Shown here: positions 35,910 to 47,540 of the stretch, one piece after another
How positions within the stretch are numbered: the first letter of the stretch is position 1
Layout: every line of letters starts with the position of its first letter
NCBI GenBank assembly: GCA_022494885.1
Contig: JAGVSM010002731.1
Coordinates: forward strand, 1 to 64,000
Direction: 5' to 3'
Origin: Micrasema longulum
Taxonomy: Eukaryota > Arthropoda > Insecta > Trichoptera > Brachycentridae
Length of the DNA: 64,000 bases
Notes under the pieces: generated by a model
Told to the model about the DNA's origin: nothing
Databases searched by the model: none
Seen by the model: only the letters and a program-made list of their open reading frames with translations
Translations under genes and position numbers: made by a program

Positions 35910-36585
35910 CATCAGAACACATTTAGGTACCTTTCAACGCTTGTGCATAAATAGAATCATATTGTTTAATAATACATAATCAATAACTGTTGTGTCAAAT
36001 TTTAAAATGCAAACATAATGTTTATGTTGCAATGATCAAGCGTTATTAGTGTTATTACCTTAAATCTCGAGTTTTCTCAATCGTGCCATCTTTAGTCACG
36101 ATACTAACTTTCCTCTCACGGTTCTTTTACAAAATGGCGAACAGTGTAGTGCATCAACAAACATAGTATTATTTCATCCTAATAACATGTAACAACACGC
36201 GAATCTTGAAAAAATCTGCTGCATTTTTGTAAATTGCGTTTTATCTTAAAACTACATTTTTTTAGACAGTTGAAGGTTATTCTGATATATTCTCATTGTA
36301 ATTGGGGCACCGGGCGCCGATTACAATGAAAGTTAACAGAGTAATTAATTGAGTTTGACTTTTTTGTATTGTTTTTATTAGTTATTATTTTTAAAGTTAC
36401 TTTTTTTAACTCGGATAACTATTTTAAGTTTATACGCCTTTAACTTTTATTTTTAAAATTACTGTAAATTAATTTAAGTATTTTGTTTTTCTTGAAATTT
36501 TCTAATTTTATTTAATTATTTATTAGGTTATTAACCTGTATTTACACAATATGGTTATTAACCTGTATGTACACTAAAGACTGAT

Positions 36586-36856
36586 ATCCATGTGCGAGAA
36601 AAGAATCCTGCAGTTCATTGGGCATATTTCCAGGGGAGATTCTGATAGTTTGGAGAAAACTATTCTCCTGGGAAGTGTCGAAGGGACAAAGTCGCGTGGA
36701 CGTCAACCGACAAGATGGAGCGGTACAGTCACTGAGTTACTAGAATCATCACTGACGAATGTCTATAGAAGAGCACAAGACCGTTCCAGATGGAGGGAGA
36801 CTGTCCACAGACGAGCCATGCCTGGAGTCAGGCGTAATCACCATCCTCAGACATGA
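36586..36856 (+). pseudogene. LINE reverse transcriptase C-terminal fragment
   Basis: One open frame: CEKRILQFIGHISRGDSDSL, SRGRQPTRWSGTVTELLES, then YRRAQDRSRWRETVHRRAM and a stop. The GHxxR, GRxxxRW and AQDRxxWR motifs are the standard end of many insect LINE ORF2 proteins. The RT core is absent. Confidence 0.75.
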
Positions 36857-37074
36857 GGCACGGATTGAAGAGAGACACAATATGGAAACTTTACTGGTCC
36901 ATTAGAATTATGTCGATTTTCGTTTACCTTCAATTGATTTAATACTGTATGCTTCCTGAAAGAAATTAACAAAAATAATCGAATGCATTCCAATTAATAC
37001 AAAGTTAGTTGCTGTTATTTAACATTAATGTAATGTACATTACACCATGTATGTCATTTAAAAAATACTTAAAT

Positions 37075-37610
37075 ATGTTTTGAGTATGTCCAAATGCTTG
37101 CAGACTGGCTGGATTTCCTCCCTAGGAAGTTATTATTATTTATTTTTTTTGCAACAGAGAGAAAAAACATTTTTGGGAAGGCAATATGGAAGTCTCGACA
37201 TTTACATGACTTATGACCTGTCATTGGCTGGTTTAAGTGGCCACTTCACACACTGTAAAACATTCACCATTCTGCCTATGTTTGAACATCCACATTTTCT
37301 CAACTCTTCCATCTATTGACTTTTGTGAGGTAAAAGAGCTGAAACCTTGATCATGCGAGTGGGATTCATCCGGCTGAACCGATTTACATACTAGGCAACG
37401 CTTGAAAACTATTTTCAATTTTTTACGCTTCTTCTTTTACCAGGTAGTTAATTCAACAATGTTTTGAGTATGTCCAAATGCTTGTTGACTGGCTGGATTT
37501 CCTCAATTGTTATACAGAGTGTAAAGTGGCCACTTACAGGTCATAAGCCCTGTAAATGTCTAAACTTCCATATCACCTACTCAAAAATGTTTTCCCTTCT
37601 GGCAAAAAAA
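37075..37610 (+). repeat. satellite-like repeat, about 1.3 units in tandem
   Basis: TGTTTTGAGTATGTCCAAAT recurs at 37075 and 37459 (period about 384 bp). Between them are GCAACAGAGAGAAAAAACAT, CATTGGCTGGTTTAAGTGGC, GGCTGAACCGATTT and CTTCTTCTTTTACCAGG. The right part ends in an inverted piece (GTGGCCACTTACAGGTCATA). It stops about 350 bp before the receptor gene. Confidence 0.8.
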
Positions 37611-37968
37611 AAAAAATGCTTAAAAATGTGTTTATAAATTTATTGTTAGTACAACGTATTTGATAAAATCCTGTCCATAAAAATGTGGGCATATGGAACT
37701 TAAATGTTCACGATCTTCAGTTTTAAAACTTCTGCTTACATGCAATCTAAAATACCTATGCACTTATATTACTAATTTATTAATGCAATAATCTATTGCA
37801 ATTTATTAAATAGTAAAAACGTTAACTTCGGTGGCATTGAATTCAAGCTGTAGTCGAGCTTTCGTGCTCTGTCAGTGCACGAACTTGTACCTGCTGTGAT
37901 TTTATTTTATTAGTAATTAACTTATTAGCTGTGTGAATTCCGAGTATAAAGTAAATTGAATCAAAACA

Positions 37969-39168
37969 ATGCGTAAAAAAACATATTTGGAACTAACGCT
38001 TTTAATTTTATTGATCAATTGTCGGGTCAGTGTTTCAATGAGTCATTTCGAAAATTTTCGTCAACCTATCGGCAGTAAAAAGGCGTTGAAATTGCTTTCG
38101 GAAAATATGAAGTTTTATAAATCAGTAAATATAATTACACATAAACAAAATAATAACACAACGTGTATTTCCCCCAATCAAGAAAGAATAGTTCTATTAA
38201 TAATTCAAACGTTGAATGATAAAACTTTCTACATAACAAATATCGATTCTGAGACAAGATCAAACTATTCTGATATAACGCCGAGTATTCTTTTGATTGA
38301 AGATACATTGGATGTTGAATTTTTCAAACCATATTTTAATTTAAAATCTGTGGCTTTTATAATCGAAATTACCGAAAATTGTGATATTAATTACAAAAAG
38401 ACAGAGGTTTCGTTAGAAAATAAAAACATATTTGTCGTGAGATATTGCACAGAATTAAAACGAGGACAATTTAAATACATTTTAAACTTGAAATACTTTA
38501 AAAATACTGAAAAATTGAAATTTTTTAATGAACTGGGTGTAACAAGTTCAAATTACAGAGAAAAACTGTTTTTATTTGATGAACTTTTTCGATTGATTTT
38601 TTTAATAACAAACTCCGAGACCGAAGACGATATGTCCTTTATAAAAGCAATATCTTTTTCATACGAAAACCTTACTTATTCGGTGACACTGATAGAAGAA
38701 AGAAGTAATACATCGGCAATTGGGTCATTAAAAGCATTAGGTGAGAGTGCTGACGTGTATTTAATCAAAAAACTCTACCGGATAAAGGATTTCGATGCCA
38801 GTAATTATGATATAAGCGCGGCAATTCCTCTTAGAAATTGCCCAATATTGTTGAGAAAAACAGATAACCCGATCCATGAACAAATAATACGCCGTATCCA
38901 TTACACCGCGTGGATATGTCTCACCGCATGGCTGCTTCTCTCCGTGTTCTTTTCTGAATTAATTAAATATTTACAGAACAAGATGAGGAAGGATAAGCGA
39001 ATGTACAAATTAAGAGATTTGGAAAGAAATCCTTGGCAGTTGGATGTATTCATGCTAATTACAATGATTTTAAAACAACCAATTAGATTCTTCTCGAAGA
39101 ATACTGCGGATAAATTTTTTGTTGGAAGTTTGTTGATTGTTTGTGCAATTCTCTATGAAGGTGCATAT
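37969..39168 (+). CDS. IR exon 1
   Basis: 400 codons from the ATG at 37969 to TAT, followed by the donor GTAAGA. The open frame itself runs on to 39273, but the extra 34 codons (VRKLFYNVKF...) replace the expected continuation after M2. The donor joined to exon 2 gives YEGAYITSMSTII, the better receptor model. Exon 1 holds the signal peptide, S1, M1, pore and most of M2. Confidence 0.82.
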
Positions 39169-41902
39169 GTAAGAAAATTGTTTTATAATGTTAAATTTGT
39201 CATTTTTTTAATTTTATTAATGTTAAAATGTATAAGCCTTATGCCCCAATTCAAAAACAACTGTTATTTGTAATTACTTATGTTTTTTTTATTTTATTTC
39301 AACAAATATATTTATCTTTTGATATATATTTACGGTTTTTCGCACAAAATTTTCACCTATCTCTTCTTTTGACTATTCTGATTTTTGGTAGGCTGGGAGA
39401 TATTATAATTTAATCTAATTAATTCAACTATGTATTTTTTATTGTTAATTATTATGGCTTGACACGGGCACAGCCTAAAAATCCTCAATAAGTTCATTAA
39501 TTACAATATTTGAGTTTGTCTAAATGTTTGTAGACAAAAGACTGGATTTCACCCCCTCGGGAGTTGCTAAGATTAACAAATTTCAAATTATTACAAAATA
39601 TCTTTCTCTCCGATGACGATAGTACTAATAATTTTATAAGTATGAACAGTATTGCAATATTTGCTTAGAACAGTGCACCACTATTAAATACAACACTAAT
39701 GCATGGTGCAATTAGTTTATCGATATATGCTTTAGGTACCAGTCCAGAGACTATGAAATACTCTAGAGTAAAAACACCTTTTTAAAAAAATATTTCATGT
39801 AAGCCATGCCGGGAATATAACCCGAGGTCAAAAAATAGATTGACAATGCATTATATATTTTTTTTAAACGACCTATGCCTATATTTTTATATATATATAA
39901 CCTATATTTTTTTCAGATAACCTCTATGAGTACCATTATATCAAAGTCATATTTAGATAACCGGGAAAATATCCAACAGACGATGGAAAATCCCATAAAA
40001 GTCTCTAGAGCATTAACAAAGTAAGTAAACGAACTTTGATATTAAAACATTTATTATATATTTTACTTAAATAGATAACCAAAAGTTAAAAGGTATAAAT
40101 ATTTAAGACGCTAGCATCTTAAATACACTGTTATTTTAGTTTTTTTTTAGGCACATAGGGGAATTCTGCTTAAGATGACACCCCTTTTTAAAAATGAAAA
40201 ATCAATATTTGTATTCATTAATTTTAATAATAAAATAAAAAACAACATGTAAGATTTATTCGGTTTTATAAAAAATATGTATTTACATTAAATCTTTGTG
40301 GAATTACACAAATTAAAGAAAAAACAAAACATTGGTTATGTCCCTAAGATGACAAACATCCATTTAAGATGAGATACGTCCATCTAAGATGACAAACAAC
40401 TCTTATTTGCATAATTCGCAGATGTTTTTGTTTAAGTTAGATGGTATGTCAGCACACAATGTGTGGCATCTTCTTGCACATAATTGACAAAGAACCCGAT
40501 GATCCCTCGGTTTTTTATTTGTTGTATAAATCATTGCAAACAATCCATGGTCCAAACCTGCCATATGACATTCATCCAAAAGTGACGAGCAAAAATAAAC
40601 ATTTTCAGAGCAATTTTGACCAACACTCAACTAATACAGCGCATCACTATCCGTCGTGGCACTATTAGCGATATCTGTACGCGTTGCTTAAACTAAATTT
40701 AATGGTCATGTCATCTTAGATACAACTCCCCTAAGGTTTTATTCTTACAATTTATTTACTTATGCATATTTTTACATGCCATTGAAGTCATAAGTACCTA
40801 CCTCTTAAAAATGTTATTCAATATTTTTAAATCAATTTTTCAGGTCAGTTTTGTCAATTTATCAAAATTTAGCACAAATTTGAAAGGTAAAAGAATGTTT
40901 TTTCATTGGAAAATACACGATAAACAACAAAGTACCTTATAATCATAAAATTTACTCGGTCTACAACCACTATAAGTAGTAGTTTAAAGCTGAAAATATG
41001 TTTAAATTAAAAATAAACATAAATAATACCAATACGAATTTCAATATCAAGTTATTTTAATAACAGCTATTAATGATGACTTTAAACAAACATAAAAATA
41101 GTATGTAAATAAAACTATATGTTTTTAAAAAGTTTTATAGAGGTAAGCAATGTGCTTTTTATTAGTTTTATAATTCGTAAATATTAACTCTTTATGTATA
41201 ACAGTATCAGAGAGCGCGTTAGAAACATGACGCTGCATAATTTCAGCGAGCTTACCATAATTTGGTTCATAGCTACTTGTATTCGTCAACATGCTGCCAA
41301 ATAGTCATCTGTCAACGGGAGCGATGTTTTGTTTTGATCGCATTAATTATAGAAAATAAAGATTCACAGAGGAAATTAGATTGAAAAAAGCAGCGGGTGA
41401 CTAGAAATGGATCAAAACGTCGACCGCAGTCAACGAGTATAGAATATCCGGGTTCGATTTTTTTCGATCTCACTGGGAATCGAACCTGGAATCCGCCGTG
41501 TGTGTGAGATTTTTAACCATTACTCCATGTATAAATATCATGTTATTTGATACATGAAAATATCCAGGCATTATTTTTTATTTCAGATACGGAAAACATT
41601 TTTTATGGAGTGAAAGGCCACGTGAAAATATGCAAACAATTATTTTCCCAAAGTTTACTTTTTTCTTCGAAGCCTTCAACAGTCAGTTAGGAAAATTAAT
41701 TAGCGGCGGTTTATTGCAACAATGGGAAAGAGAATTTTGTGGGAAACAAAAACCTAATCTTAACTCATTTGTAACTAAATCACGGTCAGTAGAGTTAACA
41801 CTATTAATGCCTGTTTTAATTATTGGAATAATAGTTGCAAGCATAACGTTTCTTCTAGAAATATACTACAGACATTTCGAAGTAAAGAAAAAAAAGTATT
41901 AA
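37969..41902 (+). CDS. divergent ionotropic receptor (IR family), 3 exons
   Basis: Exons 37969..39168, 39917..40020 and 41587..41902 join in frame to 539 codons plus stop. The protein starts with a signal peptide (MRKKTYLELTLLILLI...), has a long extracellular region (about residues 25-308), M1 (about 311-333, WICLTAWLLLSVFF), a pore region with KQPIRFFSK, M2 (about 379-400, crossing the first splice site), a short S2 lobe, M3 (about 503-526, LLMPVLIIGIIVASITFLL) and a basic tail KKKK. This is the layout of the ionotropic-glutamate-receptor-derived IR chemoreceptors: odour, taste or other sensing at the dendrite membrane, normally with an IR co-receptor. The sequence is typical of the fast-evolving divergent class. 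The S2 lobe is shorter than usual (about 100 residues), so an exon may have been missed or lost. No frame-breaking change is seen. AATAAA follows the stop. The ligand cannot be inferred. Confidence 0.82.
39712..39838 (-). repeat. SINE family A in IR intron 1
   Basis: The minus strand has the B-box region GGTTATATTCCC, TTACATGAAATATTTTTT, CATAGTCTCTGGACTGG, and a truncated end near GCACCATGC. It lies between IR exons 1 and 2. A short piece of the satellite-like repeat (TTTGAGTTTGTCTAAATGTT) is at 39503-39560. Confidence 0.6.
39917..40020 (+). CDS. IR exon 2
   Basis: 104 bp between acceptor TTTTTTTCAG and donor GTAAGT, entering in phase 0 and leaving in phase 2. It encodes ITSMSTIISKSYLDNRENIQ, then QTMENPIKVSRALTK, the end of M2 and the start of the S2 lobe. 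Confidence 0.8.
40158..40731 (-). mobile_element. TA-flanked DNA transposon remnant in IR intron 2
   Basis: 574 bp. Left end GGGGAATTCTGCTTAAGATG, right end CATCTTAGATACAACTCCCC, flanked by TA on both sides. AAGATGACA/TGTCATCTTA also recurs internally (40345, 40365, 40383), a sub-terminal repeat pattern. It encloses a minus-strand Cys/His-rich frame. The TA duplication points to the Tc1/mariner/pogo superfamily. The exact family is uncertain. Confidence 0.65.
40403..40630 (-). pseudogene. Cys/His-rich C-terminal fragment, probably of a transposase
   Basis: The frame ends with RVLCQLCARRCHTLCA, then NLNKNICELCK and a stop. The spacing C-x2-C-x3-CH-x2-C...C-x2-C resembles a PHD- or zinc-ribbon-like finger. 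Upstream the frame is short and closed by a stop, and the whole lies inside the TIR-bounded element, so it is best read as the tail of its transposase. No DDE segment remains. Confidence 0.5.
41465..41528 (-). repeat. tRNA-like SINE head in IR intron 2
   Basis: Minus strand ATGGAGTAATGGTTAAAAAT then GGCGGATTCCAGGTTCGATT with a B box (GGTTCGATTCC, 41476-41486). It ends 59 bp before exon 3. It is not a functional tRNA, because the acceptor strands do not pair. Confidence 0.55.
41587..41902 (+). CDS. IR exon 3
   Basis: Acceptor TTTTATTTCAG, then one base completing the split Lys codon, then YGKHFLWSERPREN, FNSQLGKLISGGLLQQWERE, the M3 helix and the tail ending KKKKY stop. The phase matches exon 2. 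The motif LISGGLLQQWERE corresponds to the conserved helix before M3 in IRs (xxESGIxxxWxxx). Confidence 0.85.
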
Positions 41903-41920
41903 ATAAACATAACTAATAAA
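41902..41920 (+). terminator. polyadenylation signals of the IR gene
   Basis: AATAAA at 41902-41907 overlaps the stop codon and a second AATAAA lies at 41915-41920. Either would give a very short 3' UTR. Confidence 0.5.
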
Positions 41921-44305
41921 GCATGTTCCAAAACTGTTTTATTTTGAAATAAACTTAAGCTGAGTCATTATTCTTTTTTCTTCAGTTTTTTTTTTATGAT
42001 CAGGCAGCTTTCCTCATTCGACAACAAACTATTTTTCCTTGCATGTGGGCGCCGACAGCAAGACTTAAATCCTCAAATACAGTATACGACGGGTAAGCTC
42101 TTTCCCTACAAATCTCCTTCTCGCACTCACTTTCCACAATTCTTCTCCTTATTTTCATGATATACATATATCGTTATTCAAGTAAAAGTGACCATTTGCA
42201 AAAATGACGAAATTGGGATTATTGACTTTTTGACATCACAATAGCATAATGCTTGACTGGTGAAAATGCCAAGTCGATCCGACACTCCAAAAAAAAATTA
42301 ATTTGTAAAATATGTGACCATTTGACGGAAGCTCACAGATTTTTGACAAGTAAAACTGACCAACACACATAGTCACTTTTATTAGTAAATTTAAGATCCA
42401 AAGAATTGACCAAGTTACAGTTACTCAATTTGACTTGTAGGTGATGTCACCAGTGAAGAGTTAGCAGTCAGTAGTTAGTAAGTTAGTAGACGTTTTGTAT
42501 TTGACAGATACGGTTTTTTTTTATGAAAAGTTCATTAATAAAATTTATTCTTAGATTATTACGTAACACTTCTTAATTATTTGTTCTTTTTCATTTATTT
42601 TGTATTTCTGTGTTTATTTAACCTTCGTAAATATAAAAAAAAATGGATTATTGAAATAAATAATCCCAAAAACATAATTTATAGTTATAAAATAAAATAC
42701 TACCTCCCTCAATGAACGAAACAAAAATGATTATCTGCAAAATTTCATGTCAAATTTTACAGATAAAATTGACAAAATTTTTTATATTTTTTTAAATATA
42801 AAAGTAATAACGTTTTTTAAATACGTTTATTACTTAACATTAAAGTTAAAAGTACCGTACATATAATGTAAAATTACCAACCACCTACTTGAAAAATCTG
42901 ATCTTTGAGAAGCAATTGAACTCTAGAAAAACACTAAAATGGCTCCTCTGAACATTATTGATTTTGTCACTTGGTTAATTTCTCTTGTATGCCGACGATA
43001 TATTTTTTTATGTATTCAAATAAGTGTCTTATTACGTCAGTATGATTTACATTTGTTTAATGTTTTTGTTGATTACTGCTAAATGTAATTGTTTAATTTT
43101 CCTATTGTCATTTCGGCTGGTTGGAAAAAATCGCAATGTGGCAGTAGACGCACCAAGTGCACTGAATGAAAGTAAAAATTGATATACCTAGCTAGCTAAG
43201 TGCGCTCGAATCTTTAATAGCTGAAATATTGCATGACAAAAAGATTTCAATTAAAATATTCTAGTGTGCTTTGTACAAACGAAATTCGCATGGTTACTTG
43301 ACTCACTAACCAGCACTAACACATATGTAGGTCAATAAAAATTTATATGCACCGCAAATGCTATATTCCTCAAAAATCATTTCATTTCGGTTAGTACATC
43401 TGTCTCTATGAAAATTATATTTCACTGTATCTTAACATACTATATTTCTGTATTATTTTGCTACCCGTGTCATAAAGAGGATTCCATAAATAAAAGATTG
43501 GTAACATAACATTTATATTTATTTTGACAACAATCATAATATCAGTCTAAGAGACAGAAATTATTGCACTACTTTCAAATTACAAGTGAAACAAGTAATT
43601 GAAATTAAAAACATTATCATAAACTTATTTGACTTAATCAAAATAATACAATATAAGAAACAATATTATTTATAAGACCTTACTACAAAACAATTAAGTA
43701 CAGTGTAATTCTAATTTAATTTGTATGTACATAACAATATAATATTAATTAGACTTTGCATATTCATATTTACATAAGTATCATTTTTAATTTAATAAAG
43801 TTTTCTGTAACATTTTAAAATATATTAATTGCCTAATATTTCTGTATGTATAATGTTTTATGAATAATAATTAATTGTTTATTTTTATCACGAATGAATA
43901 AATATTTTAGAATATATTTTGTTTACCTATATTATTTATCAATGAGGAAGTTTGTTATAAAATAAATATTGCTATATTATTAACCTAAAAAAAAACATAT
44001 TCAAATTTGTTTGACGCAACTATGTTTTATTTAAAGGCTTAGATTTCCTAAATTCCCTCTTTACCTTTTACTCATGATGTCACATTTCCTACAAAGTTGT
44101 TAATTTTTAAAAAAGTTAAGCGTTTTTGATTTTTCAACCAAATTTTTGAAAGTGACAACATACGAAATAATGTAATTATAATGTTTCATTATTAACTGTA
44201 TTTTTATTATTTTCAGGAAACTAATACGGTGCAATTAAATGTATTGATTTTTATCAACAATTTCTAATTAAATGTGTCAATCAAAGAAAGACTCGCAGTG
44301 CATAA
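41921..44305. other. intergenic, no gene seen
   Basis: AT-rich. A solitary MITE-C end (TGAGGAAGTT) is at 43943 and a decayed internal piece at about 44040-44130. A 53-codon minus-strand frame around 42000-42160 (KIRRRIVESECEKEICRERA) has no identifiable homologue. Confidence 0.4.
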
Positions 44306-44309
44306 AGAT

Positions 44310-44745
44310 GTGTCGTTTTGATTATGTACGGAAGTGAAACATGGAACTGGCAAAAAAGGATGAAAGGAGAGTGAACGCGACTGAAATATGATCTCTTAGA
44401 CGAATGTGTGAGAAATCGTTGTTTGACAGTTTAAATATAATGACGAAATCAGATAGATTCAAAATCTTAGACAGTGATCAATAAAATAGTTTTGTCACGT
44501 GGAACAATTGGATGACGAAATAATGGTAGAATAGATGCATGGCGAGGTAAAGTACGATGACAAAGGCCAAAAAATATGTGATATGATCAGATAACCCCAA
44601 GCCTTGGGTCTGGTCATATCAAAAACAGATACTTTCAAAAGGGAAGAAAGTGGAAGAAGCTAGGAATGTATTTTAGGATAGATGCATGTGATGCTCTCTC
44701 TGCCTACCCCTTCGGATAAATGGTGTGATGGTAGTAGTAGTAAAA
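44310..44745 (+). pseudogene. LINE C-terminal fragment and 3' end
   Basis: LIMYGSETWNW (44318-44350) matches the YGSEVWNW segment of the LINE at 24 kb, followed by decayed frames and the family 3' end CTCTCTGCCTACCCCTTCGG, ATAAATGGTGTGATGG at about 44695-44735. It belongs to the same family as the copy at 23985-25131, in the opposite orientation. Confidence 0.65.
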
Positions 44746-47210
44746 TTCAAGAAAATATTTTTTAAATCCAATTTCAGGAAGCGTTAACTTTCTTCATAAT
44801 AAAGTTTTATTGCTGTACATATTTTAATTTAATTTTTAACTACATACGTAAGTAGACAATAATTTAAATAGGTGCATTTTACTTTTCTTGACAACTATGA
44901 TTTAAGTTGAAAGAATTTAAAATCAATTAAAAACTAATGAAAATAATTTATTATAGATTTGATTTATTTTATAAATGATTTTTAATATTATCTTGTCTTA
45001 TATTATTTTTTTAAATTATGATCTTAATAAATTTATGAGTATATTTACAATATGAGAAAATACAGAAATTATGACAAAAATAGATTCATTGCTCAAGATG
45101 TAGTTTTATATTATTAACGCAATGAGATTGATGTTGAAATATATTTTTTTAACATGATTTATCTTTGGCTTTCTTATTGATTATTTACGGACAACTAAGT
45201 AAAAAATTAGATTCATGTATTAATAAATTTTTACTTTTTAAAAATGATCATAAGAAAGAAGCCTCATTTAGAAATACAGAATTGTTAAAATAAGCGTAAA
45301 GTAAATATAAAATGAAGTGCTTTACATCGGTCATAGAATGAATTATTATTCAATATCGTTGGTGATGCTGCATACTGCAGTACAGCGTAACCTGTTTTCT
45401 TTTACGAAAATGTTTTTATGCATTAAATTAGTTATAGGGACCAAGAGCCGTTAGTTTTAATAATTGCTTATTTTAGTGTAAATAATGAGAGTTTCTCTAA
45501 TACTCCAGCGGTTGGTTGATTAAAATTGTAAGTAATGTATTAACAGAACGCTTTTTAGGTTCCCCTGCCAAAAACAATTGACAGTTACACAGAATTGCAA
45601 TATCAACAATGATACGTTTTTAAAATTAATTGTTAAAAAATCATTAACGCCTATGCACTTTAGAATGATTCTGCATTTGTAGACTTCTTTTACATTCACA
45701 CAAAACTAGATGCATTCCATATAAAACAATTTCATATAATACATAACATTATTATTATATATTTTTTTAATTACATTTTGCTCTCCTCGCTTTACCAACA
45801 AAAACATGCTTTCTGTCAATTATTCTTGGTAAATCTAGTTTATAAATAAATAACCTACTAGTAATTGCGAACATGGATGGAAGATTCAACAATTTTATTG
45901 TTATAGAAAGGATATTTAAAATAATGATTATGTATAAGTATTTCGATGTTTTAACACATTCTGTTTGAATGCAATACATAATATATTTTGTTCTACATTC
46001 CAGTAATCTAACAGTAATTTATATTATATTATTGTTTTACCCAACAACAAACAATTTGAATGATGAAAATGAAGATTTGAATAAAGTATGTAAAATCATA
46101 AGAGTTAAAAAATTAATATTGAATATATTGTTGAAGTCAGAAAGAAATTAATCAACAGTAATATGAAAATGAAAAAAACTTTATTTACCCATTCAAATAT
46201 ATTTTGCCTAAGCTGCTGATCAACAATAAATAAAACATTAGTCAGCACAATCACAACTGTTTTTGTAGTCAAAAGTCTGTTGAATTAAAAAAATATATAT
46301 TGTAATGCGTAAATATAAATTGTATATACAAGTCATTTTAGAACGACAGATGAAGCAAAAGCAATCAACTGGTTGTAAGTTCTCTTAATGCCCCTAGACT
46401 TAAGTATATCCTTCACAAAATATGATTCGTCAATTGCAATATTCACCTGTTTAAAGAACACGAATTTCTTGATGTAATAAGTACTGACACAGTAAGTATT
46501 TTAATACCTGTATCCAAACATCCATAAATTTATTATTAGGAAGTAATTTGATTTGATGAATCAGTTTTGTGAAAACTAAGCAGAAAGTCTACTTTCTACT
46601 AAAGGGAGGATTATGTAAATTATTAAGTTGTTACGATGTGTTGCGGCGCTATTCGGTGCAAATCACATGTATATTTTATGGACAGAATCATATTGCTTCA
46701 GTGTGGTATGCAGTCCCGTCATCACAACAAATCATAACAATATGTTTCTAGAAATGTCTCGTCTTAACGCATTGACTCTCCAGTCACAACTATGCAAGCT
46801 TGTGTTTTAAGCGGTCACAATACTTTTTCTTTATTTTTAACGTGTTGTCATGGGAGACGAACTGATTGAATACTAAGGAGATCTTATAGGAATAATGTAC
46901 TCATTTTTCTGTCCTTTTTAATCATGGAGTGAACAACTTCAAACTGAATTTTACTCGTTTTAAAATACCATCATGACATACCATACCACAATACAACACG
47001 ACATAGTGATGAGATCCTACCTTAAGGTAGCCAGATGTTAACAACTACACCTAGTTGTAATGATTCCACATTATTTACATTTAAAAACAGGCACTATCAT
47101 AAAATATGCACTTATTTACTTTGCTGATAGTATGAATGATCGGACCAAGGAAAAAAAAAATATGCTTAAAAGATCTACTAAATCCTTTCAAAAGACTTGA
47201 CCCACTACAG
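44746..47210. other. intergenic, no gene seen
   Basis: Very AT-rich. Open frames of 60-70 codons show no motif and no conserved context. Confidence 0.4.
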
Positions 47211-47540
47211 CTATTCGTCGACTTACGACCGCGATTGGGTCCGGAAAATAAGTCGTAAGTCGGAACATGCAATAATTTCCTTATATATACAATGACTTAT
47301 GCTGCGTGATGATATTATGAAGAAAATGAAGTGAAGAAAATGAAACAGCATGTCACTGTCATTTATCGGGTTTTTATATGTTTCTATTCATATTATTTGG
47401 GGTTGGTTAGTGGTTAAATAATCATTACCTTACCTGGAAATCTCGATTTATTGTATTCAGCGCAGGCGAACAACTGATCGCGGATTGTGGTCGTGATGTC
47501 GAACATTTGTAAGTCGCATAGGTCGTAAGTCGATGAATAG
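47211..47540. repeat. MITE with CTATTCGTCGACTTACGACC ends
   Basis: Left CTATTCGTCGACTTACGACC, right the inverse GGTCGTAAGTCGATGAATAG with one mismatch, 330 bp in all. CGTAAGTCGG and TTGTAAGTCG recur just inside each end. The superfamily is not determined and there is no coding sequence. Confidence 0.75.

Noticed and set aside
39169..39273. Extension of the 434-codon open frame beyond the first IR exon
   Set aside because: The bases at 39169 are a good donor (GTAAGA), and joining to 39917 continues M2 properly. The extension would replace the channel with unrelated hydrophobic residues.
40853..40897. Exon-like stretch in IR intron 2 after TTTTTCAG
   Set aside because: In the needed phase it reads SVLSIYQNLAQI and then a stop, and its length of about 43 bp would break the frame between exons 2 and 3.
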